Assembly: GCA_036873755.1 (NCBI GenBank)
Contig: JAVTVY010039390.1
Span: forward strand, 94,901 to 158,900
Length of the DNA stretch: 64,000 bases
Source: Hanleya hanleyi
Taxonomy: Eukaryota; Mollusca; Polyplacophora; Lepidopleurida; Hanleyidae
Direction of reading: 5' to 3'
The position numbers and the translations under genes were made by a program. Under the pieces are notes generated by a model. The model saw only the letters and a list, made by a program, of their open reading frames with translations, ran no database searches and was not told the DNA's origin. Below are positions 35,827 through 47,328 of the stretch, in pieces. Each line of letters opens with the position of its first letter. Positions within the stretch are counted from its first letter, which is position 1.

Positions 35827-38167
35827 ACCATAGTCATGTGATGATTTGTGCACCCAGTCATATACCATACGTGTCAGGTGGTCTTTTACACTGAAATCTA
35901 GCATAGCTTATGTAACACGACAATATTTCAATTGTCGACACGCGGTACATGTGTGACAAGGCGTGAAGTACTCTATGTGACCCGATACCAAGTTGACGCT
36001 TGCGCTTCCAGCTGCGTCAGTCAAGGGATCTCGCGTTGGCAATTAAATTGATGTCATGTTACATGAGGGAGTTGTTGAGGGTAATTGAATCACTTTCCTT
36101 ACAATAGGCCAGCCAAGGGATGGTAAACACGTTTGATTGCATCTCGTGTTAAAAGAAATCATCCATGCTCAATCAACTCCACATGCTCTGGGGATGAACA
36201 TGTGACCAAACTTTTGAACTTAAAGGTCATTTGTATGTCAGATAGGTCACGTGGGTTCGAGTCAGGATATTTTATCAAACTTTTTGTGAAAGCTTAGTAA
36301 TCGAAGATTGAAGCTTCAACACTTGATATTTCATTCAAGGGGGTTCATTTTGAAAAACTTTGCACAATCACTGGTACAAATGATCATGGGGAAATTCAAT
36401 ATGGCGTCCACTAGGTGTCATCCAAAAGTAGTCAAATTTGCCCATAACTACTAACTCTAAAACTGTTAATGCGATTTCTTGCTGTTAAAGTAGGCGAGCT
36501 TCCCAACTTTATATCTGAAAACACTTGGCACGTCCTTAACCATCAGATGGGAAATTCAAAATGGCGGCCATATGTAATATATGTATTTCCGGTATTATTT
36601 GCTATTCGTCACTATACGATATCTTTTAGCCACAGAGGTGACACTTCCAAAGTGAACACTGGATTCATCTGACTATGCGCCTGTGCTAAAAGGGACAGAA
36701 ATCTACATGTATGTTCTATTTACTAGTCCCAAAACCGAAAAAGAGCTCTAGAAAGTATTATTAACGCATCTGTATTCTGAAAATGGCATATGCCAAGCTG
36801 TATTCGTGTTTGTGATCCTCAAAATGCCAAAAATATAATGGTCGCCGATTTCACCAGAAATTTCCATAATACGTGGCATTGTTGGGATAGAATGGCTGAG
36901 ATATATTCTGGGATTCAAGGCATAAATAAATCCAAATTTTATCGAGTCGTTAAGGTGAATTTTATATATCCAGCTCATTTTCCAATATGGCTGCCATATA
37001 TATTCGCGTCATATTGTATCTTCTGAACCACCAGGAAATATGAGAGTGAGTCATACTGCAACATATATTAGTACATGTGGCATCATATATAGTTCATTGG
37101 GCCACACCATAATACCTAACATAATAAGCCAAGACAGCCTCTAGCTGCTGACATTAAACCGACCAGGCCTGATGGGAGACGGGACCCTTTCTGGTGTTAA
37201 CCTTCTTCCATTAGGAACTTATTCCTTACTGCATTGCAGTCAGGCTATTCACATAATCCTAGGGGTAGCTGATCACGTACTGATTCGAAATGGTGACCAT
37301 GGTATGTCTTCAGATATTTGGCTCATCGTTTAGTGTTATGTATGGAACATTTTTCTTATCTCAAACAGCATGCAATTTCTTTGACCTAAACTGGTTGCAC
37401 ACTAATTCGCATACCGATAGCGGTTTTGTGCAGAGTTTTTGGAACATATAAGGTCTCTTGTCCCAAGAATGCAAAATTATATCCATGCACTTCATCCCAC
37501 GCTCACGACACCTAATTCCAGGCTGCTATTTGGGTAAACCTTAGTAAAGCGCTTGGGCAATTTTCTACAACATCCACACATTCGCCTGCAGATTTCTTCG
37601 AACAGCAGAAAAAATGTCTTATGAATAGGTGTTTCGATTGTGGAGTCTTCTTCATGAACAATGGCTGGCTACAGAAATGTCAAATATGATGCTTGCTTGC
37701 TTGGAACGGCAGGTTACATGCGATTCATACACCAATGGGATGTATATTAGCAACCGCGCATCACGTGACTGACGTCGACGAGCGCGTTACGTTCGGTCTC
37801 ATATTGGTCCATCTCGATCAACATTCTCGGGGATAAATTTTTTTTTCCGCCTTCTATGGTTCCAAATTTTTGCATTCATCCCGCCCATCACGTGACCCCA
37901 ATTTCCATCGCAACGTAAGCTCTACCAGGCATTCATTACGTTTTGCTTCGCGCCTCTCCATTTAGCGCTGTCAGGATCTCACGGACTGTATCGGATTTGC
38001 CCCTGTCATCTGTTGTGAGGGTAAACGAATATGGCGACTCCTTAACTGTGCGAATTGATATCAGGCGCATCTCACCGATATATATTTCCGCAACATAATT
38101 TGTAAAAAGTTGCCTTCAACCTGTGTGATACCGGCGTTTTAAAATATAGTGAAGTGTCTTTCGGTCG
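35827..38167. other. No gene; scattered ATGGCGGCCAT-type repeat units
   Basis: The part at 36300-37020 holds decayed units with GGGAAATTCAAAATGGCGGCC and CACTGGTACAAATGATCA, reminiscent of the 17240-18470 array and of the 52-54 kb array. The part at 37740-38050 is CpG-richer with CACGTGAC and TGACGTCG motifs but has no transcript evidence. I call no gene. Confidence 0.35.
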
Positions 38168-38290
38168 ATACTTGGTGTAAGAACGCATTGTTGGGGCTTT
38201 TGTTGAGGCTTTTGTGCAGCTGAAAAGGGTCACGTCTAGACGCATTGTTGAGCTCAGACAGGCTATTGTAGGCGTTCTTACACCAAGTAT
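38168..38290. repeat. Perfect 19-bp inverted repeat
   Basis: ATACTTGGTGTAAGAACGC at 38168-38186 is exactly complementary to 38272-38290, with an 85-bp loop. It is a stem-loop or the core of a small MITE. Confidence 0.7.
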
Positions 38291-40449
38291 AAACCTGTCT
38301 TTCAAGATTATATTATACGTTTTACGATCAATAAAACAGCTAGATAGGAAGGTTTGGTTTCTGCAAAAATCCCGCAAAAAATGGCAAATTAACCTTCAAC
38401 GTTGCCGAGCCAATCCCAGGTCAAATGTCAAGGTCCTTGGCGTCATGACCCCTCTCAGACGCTTCATTTTCCTGCAACCCCCCCAGAAATAATAGAAGAT
38501 TTCGCCTTATTATACCCCTATACGACGTTGGTAAATTACCTTTTACCCAAGCTCCGTTCCTTCTGAGAACCAAACCAATTGCTTGTAAGTTCATGTATCG
38601 ATGGCCTGAATTTTTCTGATGCTATTCGATCACAAGATGTGAACATTTTGGTCTGATGAGAATGCGACGACATCTCATGAAAATTATAGTCGACCAGCCA
38701 CATGGGCAAAAAAGAAAACTCTTAATATGGCATTTTTTTGCGGTTCTAAGCTGGCAACTACCTGTATACCAGATGTCTCCGGGAATATCATACTCTTCAA
38801 CGCAAGGATGGATGCCCATCTCAAAATTGCGTCTTTCGAAGATAGTGATCAGATTGACCAAATTCGGTAAAAAAAGGTCATTTTTTGTTTTGTTTTTATG
38901 GTTTATTAATCTAGAAAACTCAGGCATTGAAACACTGTGACACACCTTGGGATATTGTTGATAGACTGCACACAATCGCGTATTACGTGTTTAAACTTAT
39001 ATCATAAAACAGAGATATTAAACGTAAAAACACGTTTTTCTCGATTTCGATCTCCATTTAAATCGCACTTTTCCCGGTTAATATAATAGGCACTATTCTC
39101 ATCCCAAAACCGAGGAATTTCTTTGCATAGCCAAATATATTATATCTATCTTTGAATCTATTTATTTATACCTAAGATCAAGATTAGAGTGTCAAATTCA
39201 AAATGGTGGCCATATCGGGGTCATTTATTTTGTTATACTCGTATAATGCAAGATATTATTATTAGTCAAGGTATAAACTTGTTTAAATTGAGCAGAATAA
39301 CACAATCATAGTTTGTAACATTATGTCGATTTTTATTCTGCTGAGATCATCTTCAGCTGAGAATACAGTTGTTACATTCAAATTGTCACCATGTGACTTC
39401 ATCTGGGACTCAATTCAATTTGCTCGTATAACTCAAGGTATTGTGTTTATATAGGGATAAAAATAAAAAAAAATTCAAAGCCAAATCTATTTATAATAGA
39501 CCGATCGGTCTATTTATGGACCTAGTTTTACATCAGGTAGAAAAATAATTGGTGAATTCAAGGTGGTGGACATGTGGAGGTGGTGGACATGTGGAGGTGG
39601 TGGACATTTTCCCGTCAAATTGGTATTAAGCGTATTCGTCAAATTCAAAGGGATTATTTTTAGCTTGAAGCAGAAATTTCCTAGAAATGAACGTTTTAAC
39701 ACTATATATAGCTGGACATGGTAGGTCAATTGTTGAGTATATTTGCATAATCCTCGACAGAAAAACAAATAAAGAACTAGCATGTGTACCCATTTGTAAC
39801 AAAAAATGTGTTGGTTCGACTGTCTGCTATTTCTGAAACGACAGAACTTGGAGAGCTGAAATTTCGTGATTGCATAGCTTATTATGGGTGATCCTATAAC
39901 AGCTTATTTGCGTAATCTTCCGAGCGGAATATCATGGGTAAATTCCATATGGCGGTCTATAGGTTGTGACTGAAAAACGTTGCGTTTTGTCGTTTATCTT
40001 CGAAATTGCTGCCTTTTGCGCCGAATAGTTCACACTGTTATTTTACTTCATACAAGATAATTATTTCCAAATTGTTGCCTATTTTTGTGAGGATTGCATA
40101 AATTGTATGAAAAAACCCCCTAAAATGTCTAACTTGAAAATGGAACAGAAAGAGAATTTTTAGAATATGACGGTCACCGTGTCTTTCCCAATACGACCAT
40201 CTTGAATTGCTTTACACTTCAGGTAGGGCTTGACCACAAGATATGTTTTGGAAAATTTCAGCTCCTAGCCCAAGCTGTTCTTTGGAAATTGATGTGCTAA
40301 ACATTTAAAACTGTACCTACCAGAGTCTGTTTATATACTTCAGAGAAAATTGCGTTTTTATCTCTGGAATTCGTACGTATTTTCATATGATTTCAAAATA
40401 TATATGATAATGGTGTAGTTTATAAGAAACATAATACCCAAGTGTGTTA

Positions 40450-40682
40450 GTGCGGCGTATCACGTTGGACACACCGGTTCTCGTCACATCACCGAAGTTA
40501 AAAGCAACGTTGAGGTCGGTCAATACTTCGATGGGTGACCGAGTGCTGTACTGGCTCGGCTGATCAGTGTCCAGGATAATAGGAACTGTGGACACTCTCG
40601 TGTTCTGGCACATATAGGCATCGCGTGATATGACTGAAAAAATGTTGAAAACGACGTTAAATCCGACTCACTCACTCACTCT
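40450..40682 (+). mobile_element. 5S rRNA-derived SINE with perfect target duplication
   Basis: The head resembles 5S rRNA. Blocks equivalent to the 5S internal promoter are visible: CACATCACCGAAGTTAAAAG, then GGTCGGTCAATACTTCGATG then GGTGACCG. The body then leads to TGATATGACTGAAAAAATGT, GAAAACGACGTTAAATCC and (ACTC)n. The 11-bp target duplication CAAGTGTGTTA flanks it (40439-40449 and 40683-40693). The tail is shared with tRNA-headed SINEs here, which implies mobilisation by one LINE. It is a retroposon, not a 5S gene. Confidence 0.9.
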
Positions 40683-41051
40683 CAAGTGTGTTACATTTTT
40701 AGAAAAGCCGGTTCTTCTAGATTCGATTAGAACCATAACTATAGAAAATGACCAGTTTAGCCACTAATGGTCAAAACTGACGTCTATTTTGGGAAAATAT
40801 GCAAACTTGAGCTGGGCATTCACTCCTATAGATCATAAAGAAAGGCACTGTTGCACACATGTGGCATGGATGCCTTTTTCTAGATTGTAACATTGTGATC
40901 TCTATATATACTTGCCCGATTTACTGACCAACTGAATAACTGGCCACATCCACCACCAGCCAGGAAGCTGGAGAAGTGGAGCATTTCAACAGTAAATTAT
41001 GTGATGCAGACCCAACTAAGGAAACAGGATATATGATTTGTATGAATGGAT

Positions 41052-41057
41052 TTTATT
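41052..41057 (-). terminator. Polyadenylation signal, lectin gene A
   Basis: AATAAA on the minus strand lies about 120 bases past the stop codon and is conserved in copy B (54849-54854). Another AATAAA overlaps the stop codon itself (41177-41182). Either could define the 3' end. Confidence 0.45.
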
Positions 41058-41177
41058 AACTATCTTGCATTCAGTCGCCAATGCATATATTTTTTACTGT
41101 AAATCATCAATACATCGAAAATATTTCTATCAGAAAGTCACCGAGTTTAAATTGTACTCATTGTTCATTGACTTTCT

Positions 41178-41491
41178 TTATTCGTCCTTCCTCATTTTAT
41201 TCAAGGCCCGTTTGTTCACCAGACCACACGCCATCCAGTTGACGGAGGCGGAGTAGCAATGTGACTTCAACATACAAATAAAGTAGACGGTGAGTGACTC
41301 GGTTGTGGCCTCGTACTTGGTGTTCACACGGGTGTTGTCAACATTTCCAGCATTCAGTTTAGCCAGTCCGACCATCACCGAAGGTACCTCCAAAAAGGGC
41401 AACGTGAAGTTACGTAATTTGGGTTCGGCGAAGCAAGTGTCCATGGACTCCCGGATTTCACAGAAGTTTGAGCCGATCCTACCCGACTCGC
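41178..41491 (-). CDS. Lectin gene A, terminal exon (H-type lectin domain)
   Basis: The acceptor TTTTTCAG precedes 41491. The exon supplies two bases of the split Cys29 codon and residues 30-132, ending TAA at 41178-41180. The tail after the domain (VNKRALNKMRKDE) is basic and specific to this pair as far as I can tell. Against copy B it differs at 11 bases and two residues (R55 versus A, Y98 versus N). Confidence 0.9.
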
Positions 41492-44400
41492 CTGAAAAAT
41501 AACATAAACAGTCAGTTATTTAATAGAAGTAAATTGATGAAGGTTCTTCGAAGAAAATAAATGTGAAAATGAGAAAGATTAGTGAGATGTTTTCAATATA
41601 TTAAGGGTAAGAATTGAGAGCAAAACCGAAAATCCGAACGCACTTACGCTTACCTATAGTGAAATTAAAGAATATTCCCTCTACAGGGAGGCATGTGATC
41701 GCGAGATGTAATGGACAGACAAATTATTTCCCCCCCCCCCCCCTAGCAGTATATAGTATATGGTCCCAAGTAAGATTAAGCATGCCACAAATATGCACTG
41801 AATATGAAAAGTTGAGGGGTAGAACACAAAGGATTAGTGCTGGAGTTTCATTTGAAGGAAGGATTTTCCCCGAAAATTCAAATGCGACACGTTGAAAAAT
41901 CTATATATGTATATATATATATATATAAGCAGAAGGGAGCAACGGGTGCACTGAATACCATATAACAGGAATTTAGATATAGAATGTATATGTGCATGTT
42001 TTGGTCAATCCTGGATCGATTTTCTCGGATCGTTGGCTTATTACATAATCTCGTGTATTTTCACACCCCTGGCGGTTGTTTTTGAAATTAGCATGTAGAT
42101 ATCGGAAGATGTCGGTTTCAGACAGACATCAAAGGTATAGTTTGGAGAGCTATGAAATTCAAAACTGACAAAAAAGTCATGAGACCCACAGGCAAATATA
42201 TTAAAAACTTATTTCTAAAAACACCAGAAGAATTAAAACTGATCACCTGTGATGATTTGTGTCCCAGCCATGCGTTTTTATCGAGAAAGTCCTGATCGAT
42301 TTTTTATCCAGAACTGATATCGGTAGCTAATCACATCAATGTATAGAACTCATGGATCGATCGAAACACTGGCTCGCGAGGATAGTTATAACCGAGAGCC
42401 TATGCAGGTTGTGTACATTTACTAACTTTCACATATTGGGCAATAATAATTGAAGAAACTGAAAAGCAGCCTTTAGTCACGTGATTAATTGGTTTACCTA
42501 TTAATCTCTCTCACTGTTGCTGATATTTATTCACTTTCCCCTAAAATAAATAGGTAAATACTTACACATGGTGACTCCCTTGATTCTGCCACCGACAGCT
42601 GTGATAAGAGAACAAACAAATTATACGAAATTAGTACACAAACATTATATATATTTACAGTACATCCTACAAACCATAACAAAGATATGTAGATTTGAAC
42701 GGGAAATATCGCTTCTCCATGTCATTCCTGGACATAAAAAAAACAAGGATTGTGGAATTTATCTAATTATACATATGTGACCACAGGCCCGCAAAACAAG
42801 AGTTTTGTGGGGTGTAGACGGTGGTATTGGGGTGAAGTGTCGAAATATGGGGTCTGTATATATAACCCCATGCTTTATATAAATCCACAAGCATGGGGTT
42901 ATATATACAGACCCCATATTTCGACACTTCACCCTAATACCACCGCCCACACCCCCCAAAACTCTTGTTTTGCGGGCCTGTGTATGTGGCGTAACAACAT
43001 ATATGAATTCATGCATATAGTTCATTGCAATCATGTGCTCATTTAGCCCTGCCAGGGGAATGGGGAAACATCTCGATCTGTCTCCCTTAACAAACAAGAA
43101 AAATTAGGATGCTAAGATTGTTTTGAGTGTCCCTTTCACTAAAACGAAACTGAGGACGAAGACCTATTTTAAGGTGGAGAAAAATGTCCTAGCTGGGCTA
43201 GAAGACAGGAACCGGACACTATAGCCACCGAACATTCGACACCGGAACTGCCTGACTTGATAAATTATTGTACTGGGCTCATTTTCATCCCATTTGCGAA
43301 ATGAGGTCCTCAGAATTTCTTTTTGTCATTTTCGCCCTTTGCTTACCCAATACCTCTTCACCTACCCAGGTCTAACACTACAAGCGTGTTGCCTTGGTCG
43401 AATATCACACATCAGAATACGGTTTGGTGATGTCATCGCTCTAGAAGTGCCCCTGTGTGACCTTTACAAAATCCAAATTTGATTAGCTACTCGAAGGATA
43501 TGAACACTTCCCCGTTTGAAAGCAATACATCCACCAAGTGCCATATTTGGAGATCAAAGAAAATCCTCGAAGCACGGTGTTGGCAAGTTCGTATCTTGAC
43601 TGGCTATATGACATCACGTGCGTTTACAGCTTGAAGAATTTACCCCATTCACAAGGACAAGGGAAATGACGGAACACTAATGTAATATTTAACTTGAACG
43701 GCGAGGATGGCTCTAGAAAGCAAGATTTATATCGTCTAAAATAACTTCTATATACTTAATAGTATAGAACAGACAACATCATGAATAAGAGATAGAAAAG
43801 AAAATATGCCGAAATAACTCCAGAAGAGATGAGATCACTTTAACGTCATCCGGATAAACAATTAAATCCTGTTTAGATTTTCTTCTAGTCCTTGACCCGA
43901 ATATATACAGAGTAAATAGCCAGGCCCATGGCACGAGGGCTAACATATTCGGGGGAGGGGAGATGTACCTCCCCCTCTACCATATGTTGTGGTATACCCA
44001 GTATAGCCCAGGTTTACTGGGATCGATACTGATCTATTCATTTAGCTCTACATTTTGATCTATATAAAGGCAAGTCTGTTCAGGAACCAAGTAGGGACAA
44101 ACGCCAATTTTGTTATATTTCTTGGTGATACACGTAAGGTAGCTCTTCTCGGAATGACAGTGAATTACTTCGCCACATCGCTCCAATGATTCAGGATAAA
44201 AAGATTAGGGACTCATATCAAACTTCACGAGTGTTGCGTGCTTTTATAATGAGGCCATATGAACCTATTTGCATGATTTTATATATGCAGGAGGCACCCA
44301 GAATATTGGACATTCGCGTTACTGATGTTTTAATCCGAGTACTGTTAGAGCGTAGGAATTCCACTCTGACGAATTTCTGACCTCACGCAAGAAATTAGCT

Positions 44401-45064
44401 ATATACATAAACATGTGTACACTTCATTTTATGCTTCTTGGAGCTTAGTGCCAGTATTGTTTTATTACTTAGGTTTTCGAATTATGGACGCGGAAATTCT
44501 TCATGAATGACGGCAGACCTATGAATGTCCGTTTTGACGCTTGTATTCCAGCAATCACATCGCGAGAAAAATCTGTTGAAGCCATCACCAAAATTAAGTG
44601 GAAAATAACACATCGCTTTAATAGAATCAATACGATTGTGTATTGATATATTGGTTTCAACACAAAGTAGTGTTGTTTCCAACACAAAAAATATTTTTAA
44701 ACCGTTTTTGCACTTTGGGTTAAACATAACACTTTTCTCACAGATGTGTTGTGTATACCACCCCAGATTTGGTTGATGGTAATTTAAGTTACCATATTAC
44801 CCCAAATTTGGTTGAAGGGAATTCAAATTACCATATTTCGTCAAAGTTGATCGATGGTAATTTAAATTACCATATTACCCCATAGATAGTTATTAAATTA
44901 CCATACTACCAATTCATACGCACTAAGACGGACACCTGAACCGAAAGTGAAACCAAACAATGGGAGTACGCCATGATTTTTTTCTTTCGTACTTAATTAA
45001 TATAATACTTACCAGATTGGAAAGCCAGACATACAACAGCTAAGGTTAAGACGTATGCGTTCAT
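41178..45064 (-). CDS. H-type lectin gene, copy A (132 residues, spliced)
   Basis: The CDS joins 45064-45013, 42598-42566 and 41491-41178 (52 + 33 + 314 = 399 nt), all phase-1 junctions, with GTAAGT donors and AG acceptors. Residues 1-17 form a signal peptide (MNAYVLTLAVVCLAFQS), 18-29 come from the microexon, and 30-132 are the H-type lectin domain. Domain hallmarks are the SGRIG start (31-35), sequon N56-F-T, a VPSVMVGLAKLN strand (64-75), NTRV (81-84) and SVNW (111-114). As I recall Helix pomatia agglutinin, C39-C101 would match its intradomain disulfide and R83 its sugar-contact Arg, while its Trp-His pair is not obviously kept. H-type lectins are secreted GalNAc-type sugar binders of snail albumen, mucus and immunity. 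The ligand here is unknown. Upstream are a non-coding exon and TATA box. The paralogue is copy B. Confidence 0.85.
42566..42598 (-). CDS. Lectin gene A, 33-nt microexon
   Basis: The acceptor CTTATCACAG precedes 42598 and the donor GTAAGT follows 42566. Its 33 bases keep phase 1 on both sides and encode AVGGRIKGVTM plus part of Cys29. It is identical in copy B (56391-56423) along with both splice sites, while neighbouring intron sequence has substitutions. Skipping it would keep the frame and give Gly at the junction. Confidence 0.8.
42782..42982. mobile_element. Near-perfect hairpin MITE in lectin intron, copy A
   Basis: Arms of about 99 bp (CACAGGCCCGCAAAACAAG ... to its complement ending 42982) meet at a tiny loop near 42881. 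The counterpart in copy B is 56611-56791 with a shortened right arm, so the insertion predates the duplication. Confidence 0.8.
44757..44905. repeat. ~39-bp tandem repeat, ~3.5 units (copy A)
   Basis: The unit contains ACCCCAAATTTGGTTGATGG then TAATTTAAATTACCATATT. The orthologous array in copy B (58562-58790) has about six units. Confidence 0.7.
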
Positions 45065-45077
45065 GTTTATGGATAAC
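45013..45077 (-). CDS. Lectin gene A, signal-peptide exon
   Basis: The acceptor CCATATTTCAG precedes 45077. Thirteen bases of leader come first, then ATG at 45064-45062, 17 codons and one base of the next codon before the donor GTAAGT (45012-45007). The hydrophobic core VLTLAVVCLAF followed by QS is a standard secretion signal. Copy B differs by one silent base (Gln codon). Confidence 0.85.
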
Positions 45078-46589
45078 CTGAAATATGGGGAAAAACAAAC
45101 AGGGGTTGTATTATTCTTCTTTCTCAATTGTGTTTCTAAACACGCTCTCTAAATTACGTGTAAGATGGCGTTGTACAAAACATTTCAGTGTGGATTTACA
45201 GTCTAAAAACGTATTTTAGTGCAGAATTAAAATAAATTTAGCTCCAGCCACAATTCCTTGCATTCGTCTTCTGTTTTATGTATATGCAGACCTCACGCCT
45301 TCCACAAAATCATCAACAAAACATATTAATCACAGTCGATATATGTTCACTCTCCTTTCCCTCCATTTCAATGTATGACGTTTACCCGAACAAATCCCTC
45401 TTGCTGTTACGCTTGTGAAAATTAATAAAATTCAACACTGCGCTATTTCATACACAAAGGAAAAATACTTAAGCTGAATTCTCCCAGTCGAAAGAGACTT
45501 GACACAGCATTGACGGCCGTTTGAAAATCAACTTTTTTCGTCGTTTTACTGTGCATTCCAATGGGCATTTGCATGTCTAAAAACGTTTATTTGCTTTGCA
45601 GAATTAAAAATAAATAAATAAATAAAAAAAATGGGCCCCAACCACAATTCCTTGCATTTTTTACGGGTACTATACTAAGATGACAGTTACTCCGAAAATG
45701 GGAGTTATTGTGATACAATATTCTATATTTCGGCTGTGACAATGATATCGTCAGGAATATTTATGAACATCATATTTTATGTAAAACTAATCAGTGGGAA
45801 AATGAATACGGGTACTATCGTTTGTGTGTCCCGAGTCTCCAATCTCCACCCACCGTCTATTTTCACCAACTCTGAATAGTTAGAATTTTCACTGTTTTTG
45901 CTTAGAGCAAATCTTTTTTCAGAGGTCATTTTATTAGGACATGTACACCTTAAAATCCAATACCCATTCACAGTATAAAATACAAACTGGTTGGCAGTCG
46001 TAGCAAAAGTTTAAGATCCGAATGAAATTACCTATCTTTACATACATTTTTAATTTCAATGCGTGCAAGCCGTCTACTTGATACAGCAGATCAAACTGGG
46101 ATGGCTGGAGTGAAATAAATACGATATTTCATTTTCTACAATGCATCAACTTTCGAAATTTAAAAATAAACATAATTACCTATTGCGTATTCTGTCAATT
46201 GAATTGACAATAGAGCAATGAGCTAGTTTCATAACATATATTTCAACCTGCCATATCCCGCTCAATATTATCCTCAGCGAGAAAATAACATTATTTCATG
46301 GAGTGAAGACAATCGCCCATAGATTTAGTTAGTTCCTCGGTTAGTTTTTCAGAGTCAGCTTCTAATATCGTCTATGCTATGGAGCGTATAATCATGACAT
46401 TTGGTCTCTCCGTTGTACATTGTAGAACTAAATAAGCTCGTCTCATTTTTTGTATGTTTGAATGAGTGACCTTTTTTCAATGTTTTGGCATTATTAAACT
46501 TCGAATTGTCATCAAATTGAAAAAAATGATGCAGGATTATTTTGTTTCATTACTTTTGATGAGTATTTTGGAAGCGAGGATATTTGAAA

Positions 46590-46823
46590 CACTCTTAAAA
46601 CGCTAATGTTAGATTTAACATCTAAAGTGTTGGAGGAGGGAAAGCACTTAAAAAGTGTTGTATTCACCACTTTTAAGTGTTGTATTCACCGCTTTTAAGT
46701 GTTGGATACAACAGCTTAAAATGTTGCATTTAACACTTATATGTGATAAATACAACACTTTCTAAATGCTTTCCCTCCTCCAACACTTTAGATGTTAAAT
46801 CTAACATTAGCGTTTTAAGAGTG
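46590..46823. mobile_element. MITE with perfect 57-bp terminal inverted repeats, copy A only
   Basis: The termini CACTCTTAAAACGCTAATGT and its complement are identical for 57 bases at both ends of this 234-bp element. The equivalent spot in copy B (about 60480-60500) has no insertion. It lies in intron 1 of lectin gene A. The target duplication is not clear. Confidence 0.85.
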
Positions 46824-47223
46824 AAGCTTAAATTCAAATAATTCGGTTTTTGTGAACAGAATAAATAGATTGTAATTAAATTTTATTTGAATGAATAGCT
46901 TTCAGTACATGTATAACGCGTCTTGGTGAGTTCATTCAGGTTAATTCAATGTGAAGTAGTGGACTTAATTTTATGTATATGAACCCGGGTAGTATTTCGG
47001 CAGTTTTCCGTATTTCTTCCCATTTTTACAAAAATGAAATTCTAGCGCAATAGAGGGTGTAACAGTGCATGGTATCTGAAACCGTGGTGAGGAATAAAGC
47101 GACATAACCTTTTGTATATATATAACGAATTCATAATACATTCTGAGTAAAACACATATCTTTGTCCACCAATTGTTAGTTTTTGTCCAGTTATTCCATA
47201 TGATATGAAAACTTGACACTTAC

Positions 47224-47295
47224 CTGTCTTTGCTACGTATTCGTCTTGATGGATAATGCAGTTTAGGAGTTCGCAGTTTCCCTGGATAAGTGATA
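47224..47295 (-). other. Lectin gene A, non-coding first exon
   Basis: The donor GTAAGTG follows ...GCAAAGACAG at 47224. No ATG lies in the exon. The 5' end near 47295 is estimated from the TATA box. The copy B equivalent is 60906 to about 60980, with donor and sequence conserved. Confidence 0.65.
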
Positions 47296-47322
47296 ATGAT
47301 CATGGTATTGGTCACACGGCCA

Positions 47323-47328
47323 TTTATA
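47323..47328 (-). promoter_or_regulatory. TATA box of lectin gene A
   Basis: TATAAA in the context GCTGTATAAATGGCC lies about 100 bases upstream of the first donor site. It is conserved with its surroundings in copy B (61005-61010). Confidence 0.65.

Noticed and set aside
37740..38050. CpG-richer stretch with CACGTG and TGACGTCG as a promoter
   Set aside because: No downstream exon or open frame could be linked to it on either strand.
40450..40560. 5S rRNA gene
   Set aside because: Only part of the 5S sequence is conserved and it is fused to a SINE body with an 11-bp target duplication around the whole unit.
42759..43097. 112-residue minus-strand frame
   Set aside because: It reads through the long hairpin MITE and is broken in the copy B equivalent.
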